Assembly (NCBI GenBank): GCA_050946115.1
Contig: JBMNUF010000022.1
Location: 1 to 43,634, forward strand
Direction of reading: 5' to 3'
Length of the DNA: 43,634 nucleotides
Source: CAYFRC01 sp050946115
Lineage (GTDB): Bacteria; Bacillota; Clostridia; Christensenellales; Aristaeellaceae
Part shown: in pieces, positions 7,079 to 14,246 of the stretch
How positions within the stretch are numbered: position 1 is the stretch's first letter
Layout: each line of letters opens with the position of its first letter
The notes under the pieces: generated by a model
Seen by the model: the letters and a program-made list of their open reading frames with translations, nothing else
What the model was told of the DNA's origin: nothing
Database searches by the model: none
Program-made: the position numbers and the translations under genes

Positions 7079-8169
7079 ACCCTCGCCCTGTACACCTTTC
7101 CCGGGGCGCGGGCGATCTTGCCCGTCAGCTCCATGGTGGTCAGAAGGGAGTTCAGCTCCGGCGCTGCAAAGCCCGTCTCGTCGATCAGTTCGTCAAAGGA
7201 CAGTTCCTCCCGCCGCAAGAGCGCGAGGATGCGCTTTTCCTCATCCGTCAGCGCGATGTGCGGCGCGCGGCTTTCACCGTTTGTCTCGCGCTGCGCCCAC
7301 CTGTAGTATTCCAAAATGTCCCATGCGTCGCACACGGGGCTGTTGCAGTCGCGAAGTAGCGCGTTCGAGCCCGCGCAGCTTTCGGAATAGATGCTGCCCG
7401 GCACGACGAACAGCTCCTTGCCCTGTTCGGCGGCAAATTCGGTCGTGATGAGCCCGCCCGAGCGCTTGCCCGCCTCGACGAGCAGCACGCCCTCGGAAAG
7501 CGCGGAGATGATGCGGTTGCGCGCGGGGAAGTTCTGCGCGAGCGGGCCCGTGCCGGGCATTTGCTCGGATACGATCATGCCGCCGCACTGCAAAATCCGC
7601 TCGTAGAGCTTTTTGTTTTCGGGCGGATAGACGACGTCCGCGCCGCTGCCCAGTACCGCGACCGTCCTGCCGCAGCCGTCGAGGCAGCCCAAGTGCGCCT
7701 GCGTATCGATGCCGCGCGCCATGCCCGAAACGATGGTGACCCCGTGCTGCGCGAGTTCTTTGCATATGTCATATGCCGCGCGAAGCCCGTCCCGCGTGGC
7801 GTTTCGCGTGCCGACGACGGAGATCGCCCTGTCGAAGAGGAGGTTTCCCTCTCCCTTGACGTACAAGACGTTCGGCGCGTCCTCGATGCGCGCGAGGCTC
7901 TGCGGGTATAGCTCCGAGATGAGCGGGATGCAGGCGATCTCCCGCTCCTCAAAGCGGCGAAAGAGCGCGTAGAAGTATTCGTCCGTGCGCGCGCCCAGGA
8001 TCGCCTGATAGACCTTTTGCGGCAGATACGGCACGGGGGTGCCCCGAATATTGTCCCAAAGCGTCCTCGCGTCCCCAAAATCGGCGAGCAGGCGGTTGAA
8101 CCGCTTGATGCCCACGCCCTGTACGCTCGAAAGCCATATCCAATATTGCTCCATCTGTGTGTATTCCAC
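7075..8169 (-). CDS. dprA: DNA-processing protein DprA
   Basis: A 364-residue DprA/Smf protein that binds single-stranded DNA and loads RecA during natural transformation. The N-terminal helix-hairpin-type region (LSSVQGVGIKRFNRLL) is followed by the Rossmann-like domain with ISVVGTRNATRDGLRAA, SGMARGIDTQAHLG and AVLGSGADVVYPPEN. A C-terminal winged-helix (DprA_WH) part runs from about 300. The start is GTG at 8167-8169 with GGGAGGG 7 bases upstream. A TATAAT box at 8202-8207 lies in position to drive it. Confidence 0.95.
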   Translation of the reverse strand: MEYTQMEQYWIWLSSVQGVGIKRFNRLLADFGDARTLWDNIRGTPVPYLPQKVYQAILGARTDEYFYALFRRFEEREIACIPLISELYPQSLARIEDAPNVLYVKGEGNLLFDRAISVVGTRNATRDGLRAAYDICKELAQHGVTIVSGMARGIDTQAHLGCLDGCGRTVAVLGSGADVVYPPENKKLYERILQCGGMIVSEQMPGTGPLAQNFPARNRIISALSEGVLLVEAGKRSGGLITTEFAAEQGKELFVVPGSIYSESCAGSNALLRDCNSPVCDAWDILEYYRWAQRETNGESRAPHIALTDEEKRILALLRREELSFDELIDETGFAAPELNSLLTTMELTGKIARAPGKVYRARV

Positions 8170-8201
8170 AAAAATCCCTCCCGAAGCCGTTTCCGTACAC
8201 C

Positions 8202-8207
8202 ATTATA
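8202..8207 (-). promoter_or_regulatory. -10 box of the dprA promoter
   Basis: A perfect TATAAT on the minus strand lies 33 bases upstream of the dprA GTG. No good -35 match is seen 17 bases further upstream. The long inverted repeat at 8230-8269 begins where the -35 would be, so the promoter may need or be blocked by a factor. Confidence 0.5.
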
Positions 8208-8229
8208 GCGCAAACGGCGGGAAAATGCA

Positions 8230-8269
8230 CCCGTTTCGGAAGATTTCGCGATGCGCGCGCCGAAACGGG
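8230..8269. other. 10-bp inverted repeat between divergent promoters
   Basis: CCCGTTTCGG at 8230-8239 pairs perfectly with CCGAAACGGG at 8260-8269, with a 20-base spacer. It lies between the dprA -10 box and the carboxypeptidase -35 box. There is no adjacent T-run on either strand, so it is not a plain terminator. It may be an operator or a structured 5' region. Confidence 0.45.
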
Positions 8270-8292
8270 GAGCCTTTTAACAGAATCTTCTG

Positions 8293-8321
8293 TTGACAGG
8301 CGCGGTTTCATCTGCTATCAT
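8293..8321 (+). promoter_or_regulatory. SigmaA-type promoter of the M14 carboxypeptidase gene
   Basis: TTGACA at 8293-8298, a 17-base spacer and TATCAT at 8316-8321. The -35 box is a perfect consensus. AGGAGG at 8352 and the ATG at 8367 follow. Confidence 0.8.
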
Positions 8322-8366
8322 GGCACTACAGTAAAGCGAATACAGATCGACAGGAGGAACGGTTTG

Positions 8367-9764
8367 ATGAAAAAGGTTCTTGCGGCAGCTCTGGTTCTCA
8401 TGATGGCGCTTGCGACGTTTGCGGGCGCGGAAGGCCCTGCGGTCTCCATCGATTGGGAGGCGCGGTATAGGTACAGCGAACTCGAGGGGCAGTTGGAGGA
8501 AATGTGCGCGCTCCGGCCCGACATCACGCAGCTCTACCCCATCGGCATCTCCTGGCAGGGGCGAAACCTTTGGTGCATGGAAATCACCAACTACGCCGTC
8601 CCCGAAGAGGAGAAGACGGGCATCTCCGTCCTGGCAAACATACACGGCGGCGAGCGGGAATCCGCATCCTGCGCGATGTATTTCGCGTGGTGGATGACGG
8701 AAAACGCCGATACCGAGCAGGTGCGGCAGATTCTCGATAAATACATCGTGTACATGGTACCCGTCATCAATCCCGACGGCTACGAGCAGTCCTTCGTGTA
8801 CAACACCCGCCAGAACCTGCGCGCCCGCGACCTGAACGGCGACGGCGTGGTATTCTCCGACCCGTACACCGACATCGACGGCGACGGCTACATCGCCACG
8901 CTCTATCGCGGCACGGCGGACGTACAGCCCGAGGTGACGCGCAGCACGCCGACGTTTGGCATGGAGAGCCCCGATTGGGACGGCAACGGTATCCTGGGCG
9001 ACGACCCGCGCAACAGCGGCATCGACCTGAACCGCACGTTCGATTATCAGTACCTGCGCTTCGACATCGAGACGAAGGAGACCGGCGTCATCGGCGCGAA
9101 CGCGCTTGCGAGCGCTGGCCCGGGCGCGGCATCCGAGCCGGAGATCAAGGCGGTGCAGAATTTCCTGAAGAACAAGAAGATCAATGCGCTCGCGACGCTG
9201 CACACGGGCATCCAGTGCGTACTCTATCCGTGGTGCTACCGCCCCTATGACGAGGCGATCGATTCCGACGACATCCCCTACATGAAGGATGTCGCCGCGA
9301 GGATGGCTGCGGCGTTTCAGGAGACGACGGGGCGCGGCTGCTACACCAAGTCCTCCTACGAGGATTACCCGACCGCCGCGGAGATGATCGACTACGCATA
9401 CGGCGTGTTGAACATCAAGGCGTACACGATCGAAGTGTACGACGGCGGCAAGTCCGAGGACGGCGACATCGCCGCCTGCAAATGGGAAAACGCGCTGCCC
9501 GAGGACAAGTGGGTGTTCTACACGCAGGAAGAACTCGCGGCATTTGGGCTGAATTTGGAGACGCTCAAGGACGCAAGCGGCGTCGGGCTTGCGGAGGGCG
9601 AAGGCCTCTGGTTCTACACGAACGGCAGGGCGCAGATGGTCGACAAGGCGCCCGAGGATCAGACGACGATGTGCGAGGGCTGCAAGGATTCCCTGCTCGT
9701 CATGATCGACAGCGAGCCCTACGGCGAAGGCTACAAAAAGCCCGAATACCTGAACTGGAACTGA
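8367..9764 (+). CDS. Secreted M14-family zinc carboxypeptidase
   Basis: A 465-residue secreted metallopeptidase. Residues 1-21 form a signal peptide (MKKVLAAALVLMMALATFAG, cleavage near AGA-EG). The zinc ligands are His93 and Glu96 in NIHGGERES and His279 in ATLHTGIQ; GIDLNRTF at 218-224 is the family motif, and the catalytic Glu is probably Glu356 in TIEVYDGG. The family removes C-terminal residues from peptides. Asp/Gly-rich loops (DLNGDGVV, DIDGDGY, DWDGNG) look like calcium-binding loops. The open frame extends upstream, but the signal peptide and the AGGAGG site fix the start at 8367. It is a single-gene transcript bounded by its own promoter and terminator. Confidence 0.92.
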   Translation: MKKVLAAALVLMMALATFAGAEGPAVSIDWEARYRYSELEGQLEEMCALRPDITQLYPIGISWQGRNLWCMEITNYAVPEEEKTGISVLANIHGGERESASCAMYFAWWMTENADTEQVRQILDKYIVYMVPVINPDGYEQSFVYNTRQNLRARDLNGDGVVFSDPYTDIDGDGYIATLYRGTADVQPEVTRSTPTFGMESPDWDGNGILGDDPRNSGIDLNRTFDYQYLRFDIETKETGVIGANALASAGPGAASEPEIKAVQNFLKNKKINALATLHTGIQCVLYPWCYRPYDEAIDSDDIPYMKDVAARMAAAFQETTGRGCYTKSSYEDYPTAAEMIDYAYGVLNIKAYTIEVYDGGKSEDGDIAACKWENALPEDKWVFYTQEELAAFGLNLETLKDASGVGLAEGEGLWFYTNGRAQMVDKAPEDQTTMCEGCKDSLLVMIDSEPYGEGYKKPEYLNWN

Positions 9765-9781
9765 CGATACCTATCCCAAAG

Positions 9782-9807
9782 GCGCTCCCGCGAGGGGGCG
9801 CTTTTTT
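9782..9807 (+). terminator. Rho-independent terminator after the carboxypeptidase gene
   Basis: An 8-bp stem GCGCTCCC (9782-9789) with GGGGGCGC (9794-9801), including one G-U pair, and a GCGA tetraloop. Six Ts follow at 9802-9807. Confidence 0.88.
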
Positions 9808-9829
9808 GAACGGCACAGGCACATACTTC

Positions 9830-9858
9830 TTGTGCTCTTTCGGGATGCGTGGTATACT
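9830..9858 (+). promoter_or_regulatory. Promoter with extended -10
   Basis: TATACT at 9853-9858 is preceded by TGG (extended -10 TGn). TTGTGC at 9830-9835 is a weak -35 at 17-base spacing. It lies just after the carboxypeptidase terminator and upstream of the small open frame at 9956. Confidence 0.6.
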
Positions 9859-9955
9859 GTGTGTACAAAATAAACCTTGCCGTTCGGCAGGGAAACGGAG
9901 ATGAGGAAAAATAGGCGAAAGGAAAACAGCCGTACATGAACTATACGACGAAGAC

Positions 9956-10303
9956 ATGATCCTCGTGCGATACAAAAGCGGCACGGTAGAAGGAAGCCTG
10001 ACGGAAGACAGGGTATACGACGCAGGATATTTCACGCGATTGGGCAGTGATGGGTCTGTGAAAAAAGCAGAGCGTTTTGCCGTGCAGGACGACACCGGCT
10101 ACTATTGCTTTTACAAAAACGATTTATTCGAAGTGATTTGGCGGGCGACGGACGGGACGCCCAAGCCGATGGAGGGCTCTATTTCCCGCCAAACGGCAGG
10201 TGCTGACGGGCGCAAACAAACGGGAGACAGATGCCTGCACAATGCAAAAAACAGCCTGCGCGGGGGACGCATCCTCCCGAATGCAGGCTGTTGCACTGTA
10301 TAG
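9956..10303 (+). CDS. Small hypothetical protein running into a repeat element
   Basis: A 115-residue frame with no recognised family. The first 80 residues look like a plausible small beta-rich protein (LVRYKSGTVEG, GYFTRLGSDGSVKKAERF, DTGYYCFYKNDLFEVIW). The last 25 or so residues are encoded by the structured intergenic repeat starting near 10239, so the natural end was probably lost or fused to it. Translation could begin further upstream, because the frame is open from 9905, but no clear start codon with a binding site is seen there; AAAGGAAAA lies about 35 bases before the ATG. A real promoter lies upstream at 9830-9858. I regard it as a possible truncated gene. Confidence 0.4.
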   Translation: MILVRYKSGTVEGSLTEDRVYDAGYFTRLGSDGSVKKAERFAVQDDTGYYCFYKNDLFEVIWRATDGTPKPMEGSISRQTAGADGRKQTGDRCLHNAKNSLRGGRILPNAGCCTV

Positions 10304-10345
10304 CCGCGCGCGTTTCGGGGGATATCCGAAAATACCCCCAAAATC
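10239..10345. repeat. Structured intergenic repeat, copy A
   Basis: An imperfect direct copy of the element at 12270-12430. Shared parts in order: ACAATG and an A-run, a strong hairpin with ACAGCCT/AGGCTGT arms (here AACAGCCTGC 10250-10259 with GCAGGCTGTT 10283-10292), CTGTAT, then CGCGCGCGTTTCGG and GATATCCGAAAATA followed by CCCC. The second block forms another hairpin (TTTCGG/CCGAAA). On the minus strand the first hairpin ends in a run of six Ts, so it would act as a minus-strand terminator. The two copies bracket the AT-rich island. Confidence 0.7.
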
Positions 10346-10400
10346 GCTGAAAATAAGAAGTGCGTTTTTTCGCGGACGATATAATTTTTGCCTGAAAAGC

Positions 10401-10429
10401 TTGACAGACGCCATGATATGCCTTAAAAT
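10401..10429 (+). promoter_or_regulatory. Promoter upstream of the AT-rich island genes
   Basis: TTGACA at 10401-10406, a 17-base spacer and TAAAAT at 10424-10429. It lies about 50 bases before the start at 10483. Confidence 0.65.
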
Positions 10430-10482
10430 AAAGATACCCTCCGATTGAGGAAAACTCGAGCATTACACACTTACCATTTAAT

Positions 10483-10821
10483 ATGGGTCTAAAACTATCT
10501 GTATTACTCCATGAGTTATGCAAAGTAGATACGTATAGAAAAGAGATTGGCCGCGAACGAATAGACGGAGTATGGAGAGGTACAATTAAATTTCACCGTG
10601 ATGAAAAATTCGTTTTCGGAGATTACGGCTCTAAATCTGTTTATTTGTGTCGGAAATATTTTCCGTTAACAGACAAAGAGGCTACAGCTATCAATTGCCA
10701 CATGGGTTGCAGCGAAGGCACAGGAATAGAAGCGTTACAGGCGTGTAAATCGCATCCGCTTGCATGGGTGCTGCACGTTGCATATGAAGCTGCAACATTC
10801 TATCTGGAGACAGTGCCGTAA
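10483..10821 (+). CDS. Degenerate HD-domain phosphohydrolase remnant (phage type)
   Basis: A 112-residue protein matching the C-terminal part of phage and phage-like HD-domain hydrolases. LLHELCKV corresponds to the family LLHDLCKV, FGDYGSKS to YGHGEKS, INCHMG to IRWHMG, and LHVAYEAAT to LHLADLxAT. Three positions that bind metal in the family are changed (HD to HE, GHG to GDYG, AD to AY), and the N-terminal half with the first His is absent. It is therefore probably a decayed, inactive remnant, or a repurposed protein. The DNA is clearly more AT-rich than the flanking chromosome. The ATG lacks a convincing AGGAGG, which fits decay. Confidence 0.6.
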   Translation: MGLKLSVLLHELCKVDTYRKEIGRERIDGVWRGTIKFHRDEKFVFGDYGSKSVYLCRKYFPLTDKEATAINCHMGCSEGTGIEALQACKSHPLAWVLHVAYEAATFYLETVP

Positions 10822-10874
10822 CAGGCGTTATCTATAGTAACAATTATTTATTAAGGAAGGTAAGGTAATCAAAA

Positions 10875-11522
10875 ATGACTAAAAAGGGAATTAAGGAAAC
10901 TATGACTGTTCAGAAAGCACTTGAACAGGCAACGCTGATCGATAAGAAGATTAATGACTCTATTCGGCTGCTTGACACATCTAATGTCAAGAAGGCGTCC
11001 GAAGATACAATAAGGCTCACTAAGATGAAAGTCGGAGAGTATATCGACAGGGCTAATGCCGACATGCAGAGTATCGAAGATTTGTTCATGCGGCGTCGTG
11101 CATTGCGCGCTGCACTTCACAAGTCTAACGCAAATACGCAAGTCGTTATAGGCGGCGAAACGTATTCTGTTGCAGAAGCAATTGAAATGCGCAAGACTGG
11201 AATCGGACTTCAGGAAGAATACTATCGCAAGCTTGCTTCTAATAGGGCTTCCGCAGCAAGCGCTGTATCTCAGTCCGAAGAAAAGGTTACTCGCGTAGCC
11301 GATGAAATGGTGGCAAAGGCATTTACTGAGAATAAGAGCAGTAAAGAGGCAATGGCGCTGCATGAAGGTTATGTTTCTATGAACAAGCTTGAGCTAATCG
11401 AGCCTAAAGGCATTGACGACAAGATGCGTGCGATTGTTGATTCTATCAATAATTTCATGGCGGATGTCAATGTTGCAATTACAGCATCTAACGCAACAAC
11501 TGTAATCGAGTTCGAATACTAA
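10875..11522 (+). CDS. Phage-type protein of unknown function
   Basis: A 215-residue mostly helical, probably coiled-coil protein. It resembles a family of small proteins in Firmicutes phages and prophages whose pattern I recognise: a start like TVQKALEQATLIDKKI, a middle YSVAEAIEMRK and an end of the form VDSINNFMADVNVAITASNATT. The function of that family is not known to me. AAGGAAGG lies about 15 bases before the first ATG, and a second possible start is ATG 10902 (MTVQKALEQ), where the family usually begins. The gene is intact, AT-rich and foreign-looking. It follows the HD remnant with a 53-base gap. Confidence 0.65.
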   Translation: MTKKGIKETMTVQKALEQATLIDKKINDSIRLLDTSNVKKASEDTIRLTKMKVGEYIDRANADMQSIEDLFMRRRALRAALHKSNANTQVVIGGETYSVAEAIEMRKTGIGLQEEYYRKLASNRASAASAVSQSEEKVTRVADEMVAKAFTENKSSKEAMALHEGYVSMNKLELIEPKGIDDKMRAIVDSINNFMADVNVAITASNATTVIEFEY

Positions 11523-11631
11523 AATAGCGACGTAGAAAGATTATGCGCTTTGCATTATAGCTGAAAATACAAAAATAGACAGGACTGCGTTTTTCTCCGT
11601 TTTCGCAGTAAATAAAAAACAGGAGAGCATT

Positions 11632-11763
11632 ATGTTTAAATACAAATGCATAATTGAATGCGAACTTATATGGATTATAAGTTGCATAAATTTAGAACTT
11701 CAAAGTTCTGACTTATCGCATACATTAAGTATTAATCTTTATAAGTTATGCGTTATGAATTAA
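11632..11763 (+). CDS. Possible 43-residue peptide
   Basis: ATG at 11632 is preceded by AGGAG at a workable distance, and the frame ends in TAA at 11761-11763. The product is hydrophobic and Cys-containing (CIIECELIWIISC) with no recognised family. The inverted repeats in this DNA lie within the frame, so it could equally be non-coding. Confidence 0.25.
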   Translation: MFKYKCIIECELIWIISCINLELQSSDLSHTLSINLYKLCVMN

Positions 11764-11930
11764 AAATTAGAACTGTTATGCTTTAAATAATTAACGCTTA
11801 AACTATAAACATTGAGAAAATCCGAGCTCTCAAAAGTTTAGCGTTCCTGTCCGCAATTTGTGTTTCCTTCTCGGCTGGCTATAATGCAAAGCTATAAATT
11901 ACTCTTAAATAGATGAGAACGTTTAAATAA

Positions 11931-12140
11931 ATGGCTATTCATGATAGGGGAAATAAAAATGTATCTACTCTTTATTTAATGCACGACGAAAGTGTAAATG
12001 TTGATTGGATTCTCGAGAAAATTCAAAAACGCTCAAGAATAAATAGCTGAATTTGATTATGAAGACTGTGCTATATTGAAGAAATTAGTCCAGAAGAAAT
12101 AGAAGATGAAAACATGTTCATAAATCCTGCGGATGAATAG
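11931..12140 (+). pseudogene. Frameshifted remnant of a small gene
   Basis: From ATG 11931 a frame reads MAIHDRGNKNVSTLYLMHDE and ends at TGA 12048-12050. After a frame change a second piece reads EEISPEEIEDENMFINPADE and ends at TAG 12138-12140. Both pieces look protein-like (acidic, no low-complexity artefact), which suggests one gene broken by frameshift or stop mutations. No family is recognised. Confidence 0.35.
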
Positions 12141-12269
12141 TATGGATATTATTATAATCCAAGTTTCTTGTTCGATCGGTATGAAACAAGATATTCAAAA
12201 CGTATACTTAAAAATATTAGTATTATGAAACTCGGCATATCTTGCCATGCATCCTTTCGTTTCGGTTCC

Positions 12270-12430
12270 CACAATGGGCATAAAAAACAGCCTATACGGG
12301 GTGAAAAGTCTCCCCGCACAGGCTGTTTCTGTATATTCGTATAGTCGCTCGGAGGAGCGGCATTCAAGCGGAAGTCAATCCCGCGCGCGTTTCGGACGAT
12401 ATCCGAAAATAACCCCAGCATCGTTGACAA
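12270..12430. repeat. Structured intergenic repeat, copy B
   Basis: Second copy of the element at 10239-10345, in the same orientation. The first hairpin has arms AACAGCCT (12287-12294) and AGGCTGTT (12320-12327) plus inner CGGGG/CCCCG. The second block contains CGCGCGCGTTTCGG and GATATCCGAAAATAACCCC, forming TTTCGGA/TCCGAAA. Copy B has about 45 extra bases between the blocks, including a small GCTC/GAGC hairpin. Its right end merges into the promoter at 12424. Confidence 0.7.
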
Positions 12431-12452
12431 AATGCGCGCAATCCGATATAAA
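12424..12452 (+). promoter_or_regulatory. SigmaA promoter of the homocysteine methyltransferase/MTHFR gene
   Basis: TTGACA at 12424-12429, a 17-base spacer and TATAAA at 12447-12452. GGAGG follows at about 12476. This rules out the in-frame ATG at 12432 as the start of the gene. Confidence 0.8.
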
Positions 12453-12494
12453 TGGAGGAAATACTCGAAACGAACGGAGGCGCACGCAGCGCAT

Positions 12495-14246
12495 ATGGAA
12501 CCCCTCTTTTTTGACGGCGCGTTTGGCACCTATTACCGAACGCTCACAGGGCTGGACGATCTCTGCGAATATGCCAATACCGCAAACCCCGCACTCGTCC
12601 GCCGCATACACCGCGAATACCTCGCATCGGGCGCGACGGCAATCAAGACCAATACCTTCTGCCTGAATCCCGTCCTCTTCCCGGACGCGGAAACCCGCAG
12701 GGCACTTCTGCGCGCCGGGTACGAACTCGCGACATCGGAGGCGGCGGCGTTCGGCGCGCGGGTGTTTGCCGACATCGGCCCGATCTCCCCCGAATCCCGC
12801 GACGCGGCGGGCGACTATCTGTCCGTCGCGGAGGACTTTCTGCGGCTGGGCGCGCGGGATTTTCTGTTTGAGACGCAAGACGATTTTCCCCCGATGCTGC
12901 CCGCCATCCGCCGGATTTATGAAGAAACGCCCGATGCGACGGTGATCGTCTCCTTTGCGATCTCGCAGGACGGGCATTCCCGCGCGGGCAGGCAGTACGC
13001 CGAGCTTTTGAAGGAGGCGCGCGAAGCGGGCGTAAGCGCGGCGGGGCTCAACTGCATCTGCGGGCCGACGCATATGCTGCAGCTGATCCGCGCGCTGCCG
13101 CATTCGGATACGCCGCTGATCGCGATGCCGAACGCGGGCTATCCCTCCGTCGTCGCCGGGCGGCTGACGTATCGGGACAATCCCGAGTACTTTGCGGAGC
13201 GGCTTGCGGAAATCGGGAGGGCGGGCGCGGCGATTTTGGGCGGCTGCTGCGGCACTACGCCCGCGCACATCGCGTGCGCCGCGCGGATTCTTCCGAAATC
13301 GGGCGTGGAGCGCGGAACGCAGGCGCCGCGCATCGAGGAAATGCCCGCCCCCGCGCGCCTGAGCCGCACGCATCGCGCGCTGAAAACGGGAAAACTTCTG
13401 CTGGCGGCGGAAATCAGCCCGCCGGACGATGCGGACTGTTCCTTCTGCCTGCGCGCGGCGGAGGAGCTTCGGCAGGCGGGCGCGGACGTCATCACTTTGC
13501 CCGATTCGCCGCTCGCGCGCTCCCGCGCGGATTCATTTTTGATGGCGGCGAAGGTTTTGCGCGAGGCGGGGATCGATGTGATGCCGCATTTGACCTGCCG
13601 CGACCGCAACCGCATCGCGATCCGCGGCGCGCTGCTCGGCGCGAGCATGGAGGGCGTGGGGAACGTGCTCGTTGTGACGGGCGACCCGATCGTTACGGAC
13701 GAGCGACAGGAGGGCGAACAGCGCAGCGACAAAAACGTGTTCAGCATAAGCTCGGTCAAGCTCATCGGTTTCATCCGAAACCTCAACGAATCTACGTTTG
13801 CAGAGAGCCCCTTTCTCGTCGCGGGCGCGCTGGACGTAGGCGTGGAGAACTTTGACTACGAGCTCCGCCGCGCGATGCGAAAAAAAGAGGCGGGGGTCGA
13901 TCTGCTGATCACGCAGCCGATCTTCGGGGAGAAGACGATAGAAAACCTCAAACGCGCGCGGGAAACGCTGCAGATCCCGATTTTGGCGGGCATATTGCCC
14001 GTCGCGAGCTACAAAAACGCCGTCTTTCTGAACAGCGAGGTGCGCGGCATTGCCGTGCCGGAGGATTTCGTTGAAAGCCTGAAGGGGCTGGATCGCGCGG
14101 CGGTCGAGGAAAAATCCGTCGCCTTTGCCAAGGAGCAGATGCGCGCCGCGCGGCCGTTCTGCGACGGATTCTATCTGATGATGCCGATGAAAAAGGTGCG
14201 CCTCACGCGGGCGCTCATCGCATTTGCAAGGGAGGAACTGCTATGA
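12495..14246 (+). CDS. Bifunctional homocysteine S-methyltransferase / methylenetetrahydrofolate reductase
   Basis: A 583-residue fusion of the YitJ type. Residues 1 to about 285 form the homocysteine S-methyltransferase domain (FFDGAFGTYY at the start, zinc Cys in GLNCICGPTHM and the pair in ILGGCCGTTPAHI). The rest is a methylenetetrahydrofolate reductase domain (LLLAAEISPP, PHLTCRDRNR, VLVVTGDPI, ITQPIFGE, ILPVASYKNA). Together they could make 5-methyl-THF and pass a methyl group to homocysteine. The start at 12495 follows the promoter and a GGAGG about 14 bases upstream. It overlaps the pterin-binding gene by ATGA at 14243-14246. No cobalamin-binding domain is encoded here, so a corrinoid carrier would have to come from elsewhere. 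Confidence 0.92.
   Translation: MEPLFFDGAFGTYYRTLTGLDDLCEYANTANPALVRRIHREYLASGATAIKTNTFCLNPVLFPDAETRRALLRAGYELATSEAAAFGARVFADIGPISPESRDAAGDYLSVAEDFLRLGARDFLFETQDDFPPMLPAIRRIYEETPDATVIVSFAISQDGHSRAGRQYAELLKEAREAGVSAAGLNCICGPTHMLQLIRALPHSDTPLIAMPNAGYPSVVAGRLTYRDNPEYFAERLAEIGRAGAAILGGCCGTTPAHIACAARILPKSGVERGTQAPRIEEMPAPARLSRTHRALKTGKLLLAAEISPPDDADCSFCLRAAEELRQAGADVITLPDSPLARSRADSFLMAAKVLREAGIDVMPHLTCRDRNRIAIRGALLGASMEGVGNVLVVTGDPIVTDERQEGEQRSDKNVFSISSVKLIGFIRNLNESTFAESPFLVAGALDVGVENFDYELRRAMRKKEAGVDLLITQPIFGEKTIENLKRARETLQIPILAGILPVASYKNAVFLNSEVRGIAVPEDFVESLKGLDRAAVEEKSVAFAKEQMRAARPFCDGFYLMMPMKKVRLTRALIAFAREELL

Larger units (their letters stand above)
11523..12269. other. AT-rich gene-poor remnant region
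   Basis: This stretch holds no long frame. It contains a possible 43-residue frame (11632-11763), a broken frame (11931-12140) and short inverted repeats: AACTTATA/TATAAGTT (11663-11670, 11676-11683) and AGAACTT/AAGTTCT (11694-11700, 11703-11709). Base composition continues that of the phage-type genes upstream and changes sharply at the repeat copy B near 12270. I read it as decaying mobile DNA. Confidence 0.6.

Noticed and set aside
8277..9203. Minus-strand open frame opposite the carboxypeptidase gene
   Set aside because: The M14 protein with signal peptide, promoter and terminator explains this DNA. The antisense product has no recognisable motif.
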